The notes under the pieces were generated by a model. The model made no database searches. It was given only the letters and a program-made list of their open reading frames with translations, and was not told where the DNA came from. Made by a program: the position numbers and the translations under genes. Below are positions 1 through 6,303 of a stretch of DNA of 14,201 nucleotides, piece after piece; the stretch's first letter is position 1, and the number at the start of each line of letters is the position of its first letter. Source of the DNA: an uncultured Lachnospiraceae bacterium (lineage in GTDB: Bacteria; Bacillota; Clostridia; Lachnospirales; Lachnospiraceae); the NCBI GenBank assembly GCA_900539175.1, contig UQAW01000083.1, positions 1 to 14,201 of the forward strand. Direction: 5' to 3'.

Positions 1-27
1 TGTCTGCGTCAGCAGACATGTCCGTTT
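1..27. repeat. 27-bp hairpin-bearing repeat, copy 1
   Basis: The first 27 bases of the window recur without a mismatch at 200-226. The repeat opens with a perfect 7-bp inverted pair, TGTCTGC (1-7) and GCAGACA (12-18), around the four-base loop GTCA, and continues into ATGTCCGTTT. The window starts at the repeat, so the copy may extend further left. The two copies flank the structured element at 31-190. Its function is unknown. It could be a dispersed intergenic repeat, or a duplication made when the element between the copies arrived. Confidence 0.8.
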
Positions 28-30
28 ACT

Positions 31-190
31 ATGAAAGTCCCGGACAGCGGCCATGCGGAGCGCATGCTTGCACGCACAGGGACATGGACATTGGACGGGC
101 GAGCCGGTATGAGTAAGTAGGGCGACAGCCCGGATTACGAATACCGGCGGCGATTGCGGGAGCACAAGGCGCGGAGCAATCGACTTTCAT
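31..190 (+). ncRNA. Orphan structured RNA, HEARO / IscB omega-RNA-like
   Basis: About 160 bases fold into a closed multi-branch structure made of perfect stems. The outer stem is ATGAAAGTC (31-39) with GACTTTCAT (182-190). Inside it are a hairpin 52-57/61-66 (CATGCG, loop GAG), a long arm 103-110/141-148 (GCCGGTAT with ATACCGGC) that encloses the small hairpin 120-123/128-131 (GGGC, loop GACA), and a last arm 151-157/176-182 (CGATTGC with GCAATCG). A terminal AAGTC/GACTT pair directly after ATGA, the size and the overall layout recall HEARO RNAs, which are the guide scaffolds of IscB nucleases. That assignment is from memory of the family, without a covariance-model search. No IscB or other nuclease gene lies nearby: the next gene is a phosphofructokinase. 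It would therefore be a solo copy. It could instead be another structured mobile repeat. The strand follows from the orientation of the presumed scaffold. Confidence 0.55.
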
Positions 191-199
191 GAATGGTGA

Positions 200-226
200 T
201 GTCTGCGTCAGCAGACATGTCCGTTT
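200..226. repeat. 27-bp hairpin-bearing repeat, copy 2
   Basis: This copy is identical over 27 bases to positions 1-27 and contains the same 7-bp hairpin (200-206 with 211-217). It lies between the structured RNA and the ribosome binding site of the phosphofructokinase gene, so it probably sits in that gene's leader. Nine bases (191-199) separate it from the outer stem of the RNA element, against three on the other side. Confidence 0.8.
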
Positions 227-257
227 GGAGAAGAAATTGAAAATATGGAGGTATAGG

Positions 258-1469
258 ATGAAGAATATTCTGGTGGCACAGTCAGGCGGTCCGACGGCAG
301 CAATTAATGCAACACTTGCAGGGGTGATTACCTGCGCTTATAGTTCAGGACAGGTTGGAAGAATTTTGGGGTCCTGCAACGGAATTCAAGGGGTATTGGA
401 AGAAAATTTTATTGACTTGAGAGAAAAGGTACAAAGCGCACAGGATATGGATCTGCTGTGTCAGACACCGGCGGCGGCTCTTGGTTCCTGCCGTCTCAAA
501 TTAAAAGAGTCCGGGCAGTTTGAACAGATTATCAATGTACTCCGCAAAAATGAAATCAACTGTTTTATCTATATCGGAGGAAACGATTCTATGGACACCG
601 TTGATCAGCTTTCTGCATACTGTGCAAAGAATCACATTGAGGATATCAGTATCATGGGCGCACCAAAGACCATCGACAACGATCTGATGGGAACCGATCA
701 CTGCCCGGGGTTTGGTTCCGCGGCAAAATATATTGCTGCAACATTTTCTGAGTTGGAAAGAGACTGTCATGTCTATACCATGAAGGCAGTTACCATCGTG
801 GAAGTTATGGGACGGAATGCCGGATGGCTGACTGCGGCCTCTGCTTTGTCCAGATTAGGCGGTGGAAAAGGTCCGAATCTGATCTATCTGTGTGAAACAG
901 ATTTTGATAACGACCGTTTTATCGAAGATGTGAAACAGGAATTGGAAAACTGCGACAGTGTGGTAGTGGCAATCAGCGAAGGAATCAAGGACAAAGAGGG
1001 ACGCTATGTCTCTGAGCAGGTACAGACCTCTGCCGTAGACAACTTCGGCCACAGCTACATCGCCGGTTCTGCAAAAGTTCTGGAAAATCTCGTGCGTGAT
1101 AAAATTGGCTGCAAAGTCCGTTCGATTGAACTGAACCTGATGCAAAGATGCGCCGCCCATATCGCCAGCGCCACCGACATCCAGGAATCCAAGATGCTGG
1201 GCATCAAAGCCTGTCAGGCCGCCCTTGAAGGAGAAACCGGAAAAATGGCTGCCGTTATCCGCAAGAGCAGTACTCCGTACACCGTAACCTACGAAACCGT
1301 CCCCGTCTGCAACGTAGCCAACGAGGAAAAGAAAGTCCCCGCCGATTACATCACCCCGGACGGTCACGATGTAACCGATAAGATGATCGAATACCTGCGT
1401 CCTCTGATTCAGGGTGAAAACCAGGTACTCTACGAAAACGGGATTCCGAAGCATTTGGTACTTTATTAA
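258..1469 (+). CDS. pfp: PPi-type 6-phosphofructokinase (diphosphate--fructose-6-phosphate 1-phosphotransferase)
   Basis: This 403-residue cytoplasmic glycolytic enzyme phosphorylates fructose 6-phosphate to fructose 1,6-bisphosphate. The PFK fold is evident: SGGPTAAINA at 9-18, GGNDS at 107-111, PKTIDND at 136-142 (catalytic aspartates 140 and 142) and EVMGRNAGW at 182-190. ATP enzymes have GGDGS and PGTIDND. Asp110 and Lys137 here are the known determinants of pyrophosphate use, so PPi is the expected phosphoryl donor; this is a family inference. Related enzymes can also act on sedoheptulose 7-phosphate. The ATG at 258 was chosen because GGAGG (247-251) lies six bases upstream. The frame stays open to an ATG at 189, but that start would lie inside the structured RNA and add an unrelated 23 residues. 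No promoter is visible between the RNA element and the gene. The 3' third is richer in C-ending codons than the 5' part. Confidence 0.93.
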   Translation: MKNILVAQSGGPTAAINATLAGVITCAYSSGQVGRILGSCNGIQGVLEENFIDLREKVQSAQDMDLLCQTPAAALGSCRLKLKESGQFEQIINVLRKNEINCFIYIGGNDSMDTVDQLSAYCAKNHIEDISIMGAPKTIDNDLMGTDHCPGFGSAAKYIAATFSELERDCHVYTMKAVTIVEVMGRNAGWLTAASALSRLGGGKGPNLIYLCETDFDNDRFIEDVKQELENCDSVVVAISEGIKDKEGRYVSEQVQTSAVDNFGHSYIAGSAKVLENLVRDKIGCKVRSIELNLMQRCAAHIASATDIQESKMLGIKACQAALEGETGKMAAVIRKSSTPYTVTYETVPVCNVANEEKKVPADYITPDGHDVTDKMIEYLRPLIQGENQVLYENGIPKHLVLY

Positions 1470-1479
1470 AAAAACGGAC

Positions 1480-1827
1480 GGAAAAGAGAGAGGCACAGGC
1501 AATCCAAAATCTTTGCTTGCTTCTGCGTTTCCACTCAGCCGGAGCGTGTTGTAAAAATCATTGCACCAATCTGTACGTCCCAATTTATGCCCTGTTGCTG
1601 TGCGATTTGGTCAACGTAGCACCGCTACGCCTCCCAAATCATACAGCAACAGACCACAAATTTGACCGCACATCTTGGTACAAGCATTTTTGCAACCCAC
1701 TCTTTTGCGTTCTCACTAAGTTCATCGCCAAAGGACTCTTTATTAAGTGATCACAGCAAGTGGATCTTCGGGCGCACTCCGAGGTCAGCGCAAAGCCTTT
1801 TGGATTGCCCGCGCCGCTCTCTTTTCC
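1480..1827. repeat. Palindromic intergenic repeat, family 1, copy A (interrupted)
   Basis: The outer arms pair with each other: 1480-1520, beginning GGAAAAGAGAG, with 1788-1827, ending CTCTCTTTTCC. The right-hand core, 1705-1786, matches the reverse complement of 2111-2192 in copy B at about nine positions in ten. The core carries a small hairpin, CTTCGG (1767-1772) with CCGAGG (1779-1784), and the palindrome TGATCA. The first part of the loop is interrupted by the second hairpin H1 (1548-1696). The short open frames crossing it are repeat-encoded and not credible genes. The element looks like a non-coding MITE-like or RNA-structured repeat; no transposase is present. Confidence 0.75.
1548..1696. 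repeat. Long near-perfect hairpin H1, family 2, nested in copy A
   Basis: These 149 bases are almost wholly self-complementary. The outer arms are 1548-1569 (GTTGTAAAAATC...) and 1675-1696 (...ATTTTTGCAAC), the middle arms include CTGTTGCTGT (1582-1591) with ACAGCAACAG (1643-1652), and the tip is CGTAGC-ACC-GCTACG at 1615-1629. It is absent at the matching place in copy B, so it inserted into copy A. CCACTC occurs on both sides (1531-1536 and 1697-1702) and may be a target duplication. It has no coding capacity, and MITE-like behaviour is inferred. Confidence 0.75.
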
Positions 1828-1875
1828 TGACTGTGGCAGATTTTAATAGTGTTTCTTTTTATTTAATAAAGGAAT

Positions 1876-2008
1876 TTCACTTTCAGCAAAATGACGCAGA
1901 GTGAATTTTCAGCCTGTAAGACGGAGAAATGAGGCGTAGCGATGGTTACGTCGATTGGCGACAACACAGCAGATGGAAATTCAGGCAAGTCATTTGGGAA
2001 ACTGTGAA
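1876..2008. repeat. Long imperfect hairpin H2, family 2
   Basis: The arms 1876-1894 and 1989-2008 pair (TTCAC...AAATGAC with GTCATTT...GTGAA). Pairing continues less perfectly inwards to a tip around GGCGTA (1933-1938) and TACGTC (1947-1952). The tip sequence GAGGCGTAGCG (1931-1941), the following TACGT and CACAGCA also occur, in reverse complement, in the tip of H1 at 1623-1633 and beyond. H1 and H2 are therefore diverged members of one family in opposite orientation. No gene lies in it. Confidence 0.6.
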
Positions 2009-2069
2009 TGAGACAGAGTATATTAGTAGGAAGGTATCTGGAGCGGAAAATTAACCGGACTTGGTGTCA

Positions 2070-2256
2070 GGAAAATGGGCGGGCCGGAAGGTGAGGCGAG
2101 CAGTTGCGCTGACTTCGGAGCGCGTCCGAAGATCCACTTGCTGTGATCACTTAGCGAAGAGCCTATTGGCGATGAGCTTAGTGAGAACGCAAGTTAGCTG
2201 AGGAGAAGCGAAGAAGCAAGCAACTGCCGCCTCACCTTCCGGCCCGCCCATTTTCC
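2070..2256. repeat. Palindromic intergenic repeat, family 1, copy B (uninterrupted, inverted)
   Basis: The outer arms 2070-2106 (GGAAAATGGGCGGGCCGG...) and 2217-2256 (...CCGGCCCGCCCATTTTCC) form a long GC-rich stem. Between them, 2111-2192 is the reverse complement of the core in copy A. The core is shared but the two stems are unrelated except for the terminal GGAAAA/TTTTCC, so each copy keeps its own self-complementary stem. That is expected if the structure, not the sequence, is under selection, or if the stems are exchanged between copies. The small hairpin of the core is perfect here: CTTCGG (2112-2117 complement) against CCGAAG (2125-2130 strand). Confidence 0.75.
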
Positions 2257-2348
2257 GTCCCCATACCAACTCCCCCCCTGTTTCAACCAACTGCCCAAAG
2301 TTTTGGCGATTATGGACAAAAAAATTGTCAATGTTCATTATAAAAGTG

Positions 2349-2377
2349 TTGAAAATTTGTGAAAAAAAGGATATTAT
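2349..2377 (+). promoter_or_regulatory. Promoter of the Na+-decarboxylase operon
   Basis: TTGAAA (2349-2354) and TATTAT (2372-2377) are 17 bases apart in a very A+T-rich stretch (about 2310-2445). An overlapping TATAAT at 2378-2383 is an alternative -10, with TTGTGA (2357-2362) as its -35 at a short 15-base spacing. Either would give a leader of roughly 70 bases before the first gene. No operator could be assigned. Confidence 0.55.
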
Positions 2378-2459
2378 TATAATTGGATTAAATTTTTTTT
2401 AAATCACGAAAGTGTATTTAAAATTTTAATTTAAATTAGATTTTATGGAGGTCAGAAGA

Positions 2460-3896
2460 ATGAGTAACACAACAGCAAGCAGCGCAAGACAAAGAATCGA
2501 TTCTTTGCTTGACGCAAACAGTTTTGTTGAAATCGGCGGACAGATTACAGCCCGCAGTACGGATTTCAACATGGCTGCAAAAGAGACACCTTCTGACGGT
2601 GTCATCACCGGTTACGGTGTGATCGATGGAAACCTGGTATATGTATATAGCCAGGATGCTTCCGTACTTGGCGGTACCATTGGCGAGATGCATGCGAAGA
2701 AGATTGTCAGACTTTATGACATTGCCATGAAGACCGGAGCACCTGTAATTGGATTGGTAGATTGTGCCGGACTGCGTCTGCAGGAAGCAACGGATGCTCT
2801 GAACGGTTTCGGGGAGATCTATATGGCTCAGGCAAATGCTTCCGGTGTGATTCCGCAGATTACGGCTGTTTTCGGAACCTGCGGCGGCGGAATGGCTCTC
2901 GCTTCGGCACTTACCGATTTTACCTTTATGGAGGAGAAAAAAGCAAAACTTTTTGTGAATTCTCCAAATACTCTGGAAGGTAATATTGAAAGCAAATGCA
3001 ACACGGCAAGTGCAGCATTTCAAAGTGAGGAAGCAGGACTTGTAGACTTTGTGGGCAGTGAAGCTGATATTCTTGCACAGATGCGGGCGTTGGTATCCAT
3101 GCTTCCGGCGAACTATGAAGACGATATGTCCTTTGAAGAATGTACGGATGATCTGAACCGTGCATGTGCAAATTTGGAGAATTGTATCGGTGATACGGCA
3201 ATTCTTCTTTCTCAGATCAGCGATAATTATACCTTTGTTGAGACAAAGAAAGCTTATGGAAAAGACATGGTTACAGCCTTCATTAAACTGAACGGTACAA
3301 CCGTGGGAGCAGTTGCAAATCGCAGCGAAATCTATGATGCTGACGGAAATCTGGCAGAGACAATGGAACCTGTTATCAGTGCCCGCGGAGCGGAAAAAGC
3401 GGCCAAGTTCGTTCAGTTCTGTGATGCGTTCTCTATCCCGGTGCTTACGATTACCAATGTAAAAGGATATAAGGCAACAAAGTGTTCCGAGAAGAAGATG
3501 GCAAAAGCGGCTGCGAAACTTACCTATGCGTTTGCTAACGCCACAACTCCGAAAGTAAATGTGATTACCGGACAGGCATACGGAAGTGCTTATCTGACCA
3601 TGAACAGCAAGTCCATCGGTGCGGATATGGTTTATGCATGGCCCACTGCACAGATCGGTATGATGGATGCAAAATCCGCTGCAAAGATCATGTATGAAGA
3701 TACCGATGCAACAACAATCAATGAAAAGGCTGCCGAATATGCAACTTTACAGAATAATGTGATGTCTGCTGCCAGAAGAGGTTATGTGGATACAATCATT
3801 GACCCGGCGGATACCAGAAAATATGTAATCGGTGCTTTTGAAATGTTATATACGAAGAGAGAGAATCGTCCTGACAAGAAACACGGCACGGTTTAA
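2460..3896 (+). CDS. Divergent acyl-CoA carboxyltransferase, MmdA / 12S type
   Basis: This 478-residue protein has two crotonase-fold carboxyltransferase halves and is slightly shorter than the roughly 510 residues usual for MmdA-type subunits. SQDASVLGGTIGEMHAKKI (64-82), ASGVIPQITAVFG (127-139) and GADMVYAWPTAQIG (387-400) place it among biotin-dependent acyl-CoA carboxyltransferases, which move CO2 between a CoA ester and carboxybiotin. Active-site loops differ from the textbook forms: DCAGLRLQEA (101-110) where DSGGARIQEG is usual, TNVKGYKATKCSE (332-344) where a D-x-PGF-type loop is usual, and GQAYGSAY (371-378) where KAYGGAY is usual. Substrate is therefore uncertain: methylmalonyl-, malonyl- or glutaconyl-CoA-type activities are all possible, and so is a structural role. 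The ATG at 2460 follows GGAGGT (2447-2452) by seven bases; the earlier ATG at 2445 overlaps that site. First gene of a five-gene operon. Confidence 0.85.
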   Translation: MSNTTASSARQRIDSLLDANSFVEIGGQITARSTDFNMAAKETPSDGVITGYGVIDGNLVYVYSQDASVLGGTIGEMHAKKIVRLYDIAMKTGAPVIGLVDCAGLRLQEATDALNGFGEIYMAQANASGVIPQITAVFGTCGGGMALASALTDFTFMEEKKAKLFVNSPNTLEGNIESKCNTASAAFQSEEAGLVDFVGSEADILAQMRALVSMLPANYEDDMSFEECTDDLNRACANLENCIGDTAILLSQISDNYTFVETKKAYGKDMVTAFIKLNGTTVGAVANRSEIYDADGNLAETMEPVISARGAEKAAKFVQFCDAFSIPVLTITNVKGYKATKCSEKKMAKAAAKLTYAFANATTPKVNVITGQAYGSAYLTMNSKSIGADMVYAWPTAQIGMMDAKSAAKIMYEDTDATTINEKAAEYATLQNNVMSAARRGYVDTIIDPADTRKYVIGAFEMLYTKRENRPDKKHGTV

Positions 3897-3910
3897 GCGA
3901 GGTGGTTGAG

Positions 3911-4693
3911 ATGAAACAGACATGGAAAAAATTAACAGGTCTCTTCCTTCCCGTTTTGTGTATGCTGATGCTCTTTGTAGTACCTGCACAGGCTGCAGAA
4001 CTGGATGATGCTACCAAGGACAATATTTCCCAGAGCCTGACATCTTTTCTGGAGACAATGAACAATATGTCCCGGGAGGAGATGGAAGCGCAGATTGAAG
4101 GGTTCGACAGTGTATTTTTAAACACAATGGCTGAGAAGTATTATGAGACGCTGGATGAAATCGGTGCATACAAAGAAATTATTTCTACAGAAGTGGAAGT
4201 AAGTGAGGACGGAAAGTCTGCAGATGTGAGAATCAAAGCTGCATTTGAGCAGTATGATGCGACAATTTCTGCAAAATGTTATTATACCGTAACCAATGCT
4301 ACCGGTTATGATGATCTCTGGTCCTCTTTTAATGTGGATATTGATTATCCGATGAGCGTCCTGATGAAGCAGGCAGGCCTGAATACTTTGATGGGCATCT
4401 GTATTGTGTTTTTTATGTTGGTGTTCCTGTCCTTTATTATTTCACTGTTTAAATATGTGAATAAGATCGGCGCATCAAAAGAAAACGTTTTGACGGAAGT
4501 TCCAAAAGCAGCTCCGGCAGTCCCGGCTGCTCCGGTTCCGGCAATGGAAACCTCCGGCAATATGAGTGAAGATGAGATTACAGCGGTAATTGCAGCAGCA
4601 ATTGCAGCATATGAGGAAGAGAACGGAAGCGGCGACGGATATGTTGTCCGTTCTATAAAAAAAGTAAGTAATAAGAGTTGGAAAAGAGCTTAG
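3911..4693 (+). CDS. OadG-family anchor subunit of the Na+ pump complex
   Basis: This is a 260-residue membrane subunit. Residues 1-29 form a Sec signal peptide (basic start, hydrophobic core, likely cut after AQA at 26-28). Residues 30-152 would be outside the cell and resemble no enzyme I recognise. A single membrane helix lies at 158-181. A Pro/Ala linker (198-211) and a cytoplasmic tail follow, with MSEDEITAVIAAAIAAYEE (218-236) and YVVRSIKKV...SW (244-257), the hallmark of OadG and MmdD-like subunits that hold the soluble carboxyltransferase on the beta subunit. The ATG at 3911 follows AGGTGG (3900-3905) by five bases; an in-frame GTG at 3902 would overlap that site. The stop overlaps the next gene's Shine-Dalgarno. 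The large extracytoplasmic domain is more than a minimal OadG of about 80 residues carries. Confidence 0.85.
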   Translation: MKQTWKKLTGLFLPVLCMLMLFVVPAQAAELDDATKDNISQSLTSFLETMNNMSREEMEAQIEGFDSVFLNTMAEKYYETLDEIGAYKEIISTEVEVSEDGKSADVRIKAAFEQYDATISAKCYYTVTNATGYDDLWSSFNVDIDYPMSVLMKQAGLNTLMGICIVFFMLVFLSFIISLFKYVNKIGASKENVLTEVPKAAPAVPAAPVPAMETSGNMSEDEITAVIAAAIAAYEEENGSGDGYVVRSIKKVSNKSWKRA

Positions 4694-4706
4694 GAGGATT
4701 TTGAGA

Positions 4707-5084
4707 ATGAAAACCTATACAATTACGGTCAATGGGAACGTTTATAATGTAACTGTAGAAGAAGGAACAACTGCAGGTGCTCCGGCAGCAGCTCCTGCTG
4801 CAGCACCGAAAGCAGCACCAAAAGCCCCGGCGGCAGCACCAAAAGCGGCAGCTCCAGCAGGTGCGGCAGGCGCAGTGGATGTTACAGCATCTGTACCTGG
4901 TAAAATCTGTAAGATCGAAGCAAGTGCCGGACAGGCAGTGAAAGCAGGAGATACTGTTATTATTCTGGAAGCCATGAAGATGGAAATTCCGGTTGTTGCG
5001 CCGCAGGACGGTACAATTGCAGGCATCAATGTATCCGTTGGTGATGCTGTAGAATCCGGTGACGTATTGGCAACTATGAATTAA
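4707..5084 (+). CDS. Biotin carboxyl carrier protein (1.3S / gamma type)
   Basis: This 125-residue carrier holds the biotin that shuttles CO2 between the carboxyltransferases and the membrane pump. Residues 1-20 match the N-terminal segment usual in 1.3S carriers. Residues 23-56 are an Ala/Pro/Lys flexible linker, and 58-125 form the biotinyl domain with EAMKMEI at 88-94, Lys91 being the biotinylated residue. The AGGAGG at 4692-4697 overlaps the stop of the preceding gene and lies nine bases before the ATG at 4707; an in-frame TTG at 4701 is too close to it. This is the only biotin domain encoded in the operon, so it must serve both carboxyltransferase subunits. Confidence 0.93.
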   Translation: MKTYTITVNGNVYNVTVEEGTTAGAPAAAPAAAPKAAPKAPAAAPKAAAPAGAAGAVDVTASVPGKICKIEASAGQAVKAGDTVIILEAMKMEIPVVAPQDGTIAGINVSVGDAVESGDVLATMN

Positions 5085-5126
5085 TCAGTTGATAAAAACT
5101 GAAAATACGAACCGGGAGGTAAAGAA

Positions 5127-6284
5127 ATGTCTTACATTACAGATACACTTTCAAATTTACTTCACCAGACTGCATTCTTTAATTTGACATGGGGCAATTA
5201 CGTAATGATTCTCGTAGCCTTCGTCTTTTTATACCTTGCAATCAAGAAGGGATTTGAACCACTTTTGCTTGTGCCAATCGCATTTGGTATGCTTCTGGTT
5301 AATATCTATCCGGAGATTATGGCAAAGCCATATGTGGATGCCAATGGTATTGAGCACGCAGGCGGACTGCTTCATTACTTCTATATTCTGGATGAGTGGA
5401 GTATTCTTCCGTCCCTGATTTTTATGGGTGTTGGAGCCATGACGGATTTTGGCCCGCTGATTGCAAACCCTATGAGTTTCCTGCTAGGTGCGGCAGCGCA
5501 GATCGGTATCTATGTTGCATATTTCCTTGCAATCCTTTTGGGCTTCAACGGCAAAGCGGCAGCGTCTATTTCCATCATCGGAGGTGCGGACGGTCCGACG
5601 TCTATCTTCCTTTGCGGTAAACTGGGACAGACGGACCTGATGGGACCGATTGCTGTAGCGGCATATTCTTATATGTCACTGGTGCCGATCATTCAGCCGC
5701 CGATTATGAAACTTCTGACTACAGAAAAAGAACGTAAGATTAAGATGGAACAGCTTCGACCTGTTTCCAAACTGGAAAAGATTCTGTTCCCCATTGTTAT
5801 CACTGTTGTTGTCTGCCTGATTCTTCCTTCTACCGCACCATTGGTTGGTATGCTGATGCTCGGAAATCTGTTCCGTGAGAGCGGTGTTGTAAAACAGCTT
5901 ATGGAGACCGCTTCCAATGCGTTGATGTATATCGTAGTTATCCTGCTGGGTACTTCCGTAGGTGCGACTACAAGTGCAGAAGCATTTCTGAATCTGGATA
6001 CCATTAAAATCGTTATCCTTGGTCTGGCTGCATTTGCATTTGGTACGGCCGGCGGTGTTTTGTTAGGAAAACTGATGTGCAAATTGTCCGGCGGTAAGAT
6101 TAACCCGTTGATTGGTTCGGCAGGTGTATCCGCTGTTCCGATGGCAGCACGTGTATCACAAAAGGTGGGTGCGGAAGCCGATCCGACCAACTTCCTGCTG
6201 ATGCATGCGATGGGACCTAACGTAGCCGGTGTTATCGGTACAGCCGTTGCAGCGGGTACCTTTATGGCAATCTTTGGAGTATAA
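5127..6284 (+). CDS. oadB: Na+-translocating decarboxylase beta subunit
   Basis: This polytopic inner-membrane protein of 385 residues decarboxylates carboxybiotin and uses the energy to export Na+. The conserved region IIIa motif is present as IIGGADGPTSIFL (150-162), with Asp155 matching the aspartate essential for Na+ in characterised OadB proteins. The C-terminal block GSAGVSAVPMAARVSQKVG and the following HAMGPNVAGVIGTAVAAG are also canonical. Many hydrophobic segments are spread along the chain, including an N-terminal pair near 25-62. GGGAGG (5114-5119) lies seven bases before the ATG. The same subunit type serves oxaloacetate, methylmalonyl-CoA and glutaconyl-CoA decarboxylases, so it does not fix the substrate. 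Confidence 0.93.
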   Translation: MSYITDTLSNLLHQTAFFNLTWGNYVMILVAFVFLYLAIKKGFEPLLLVPIAFGMLLVNIYPEIMAKPYVDANGIEHAGGLLHYFYILDEWSILPSLIFMGVGAMTDFGPLIANPMSFLLGAAAQIGIYVAYFLAILLGFNGKAAASISIIGGADGPTSIFLCGKLGQTDLMGPIAVAAYSYMSLVPIIQPPIMKLLTTEKERKIKMEQLRPVSKLEKILFPIVITVVVCLILPSTAPLVGMLMLGNLFRESGVVKQLMETASNALMYIVVILLGTSVGATTSAEAFLNLDTIKIVILGLAAFAFGTAGGVLLGKLMCKLSGGKINPLIGSAGVSAVPMAARVSQKVGAEADPTNFLLMHAMGPNVAGVIGTAVAAGTFMAIFGV

Positions 6285-6303
6285 GAAGGAGGATTTATTG
6301 AAA

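Noticed and set aside
1..226. CRISPR-like spacing of the 27-bp repeats
   Set aside because: Only two copies, about 170 bases apart, with a folded element between them; not an array.
189..257. Upstream in-frame extension of the phosphofructokinase gene
   Set aside because: It starts inside the outer stem of the structured RNA and crosses the 27-bp repeat. It has no ribosome binding site at a usable distance, while the ATG at 258 has a good one and begins the normal PFK N-terminus.
855..1583. 242-codon open frame on the minus strand
   Set aside because: It is antisense to pfp and runs into repeat A. Its translation shows no recognisable domain, and it is explained as a shadow of the C-rich part of pfp.
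1517..1904. Two short plus-strand open frames
   Set aside because: Both run through repeat A and hairpin H1. Their peptides come from the repeat core, and the same VLTK-like peptide is encoded on the minus strand in copy B, so they are repeat-borne frames.
2147..2338. 63-codon minus-strand open frame
   Set aside because: It lies almost wholly in repeat copy B and ends in the same repeat-encoded peptide as copy A. No credible start signal.
2357..2363. Rex-like half site TTGTGAA before the decarboxylase operon
   Set aside because: The other half of the palindrome (TTCACAA) is missing at the right distance, and the sequence is plain A+T-rich promoter DNA.
2436..3023. 195-codon minus-strand open frame
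   Set aside because: Antisense to the 12S-like gene, which has clear family motifs, a promoter and a Shine-Dalgarno.
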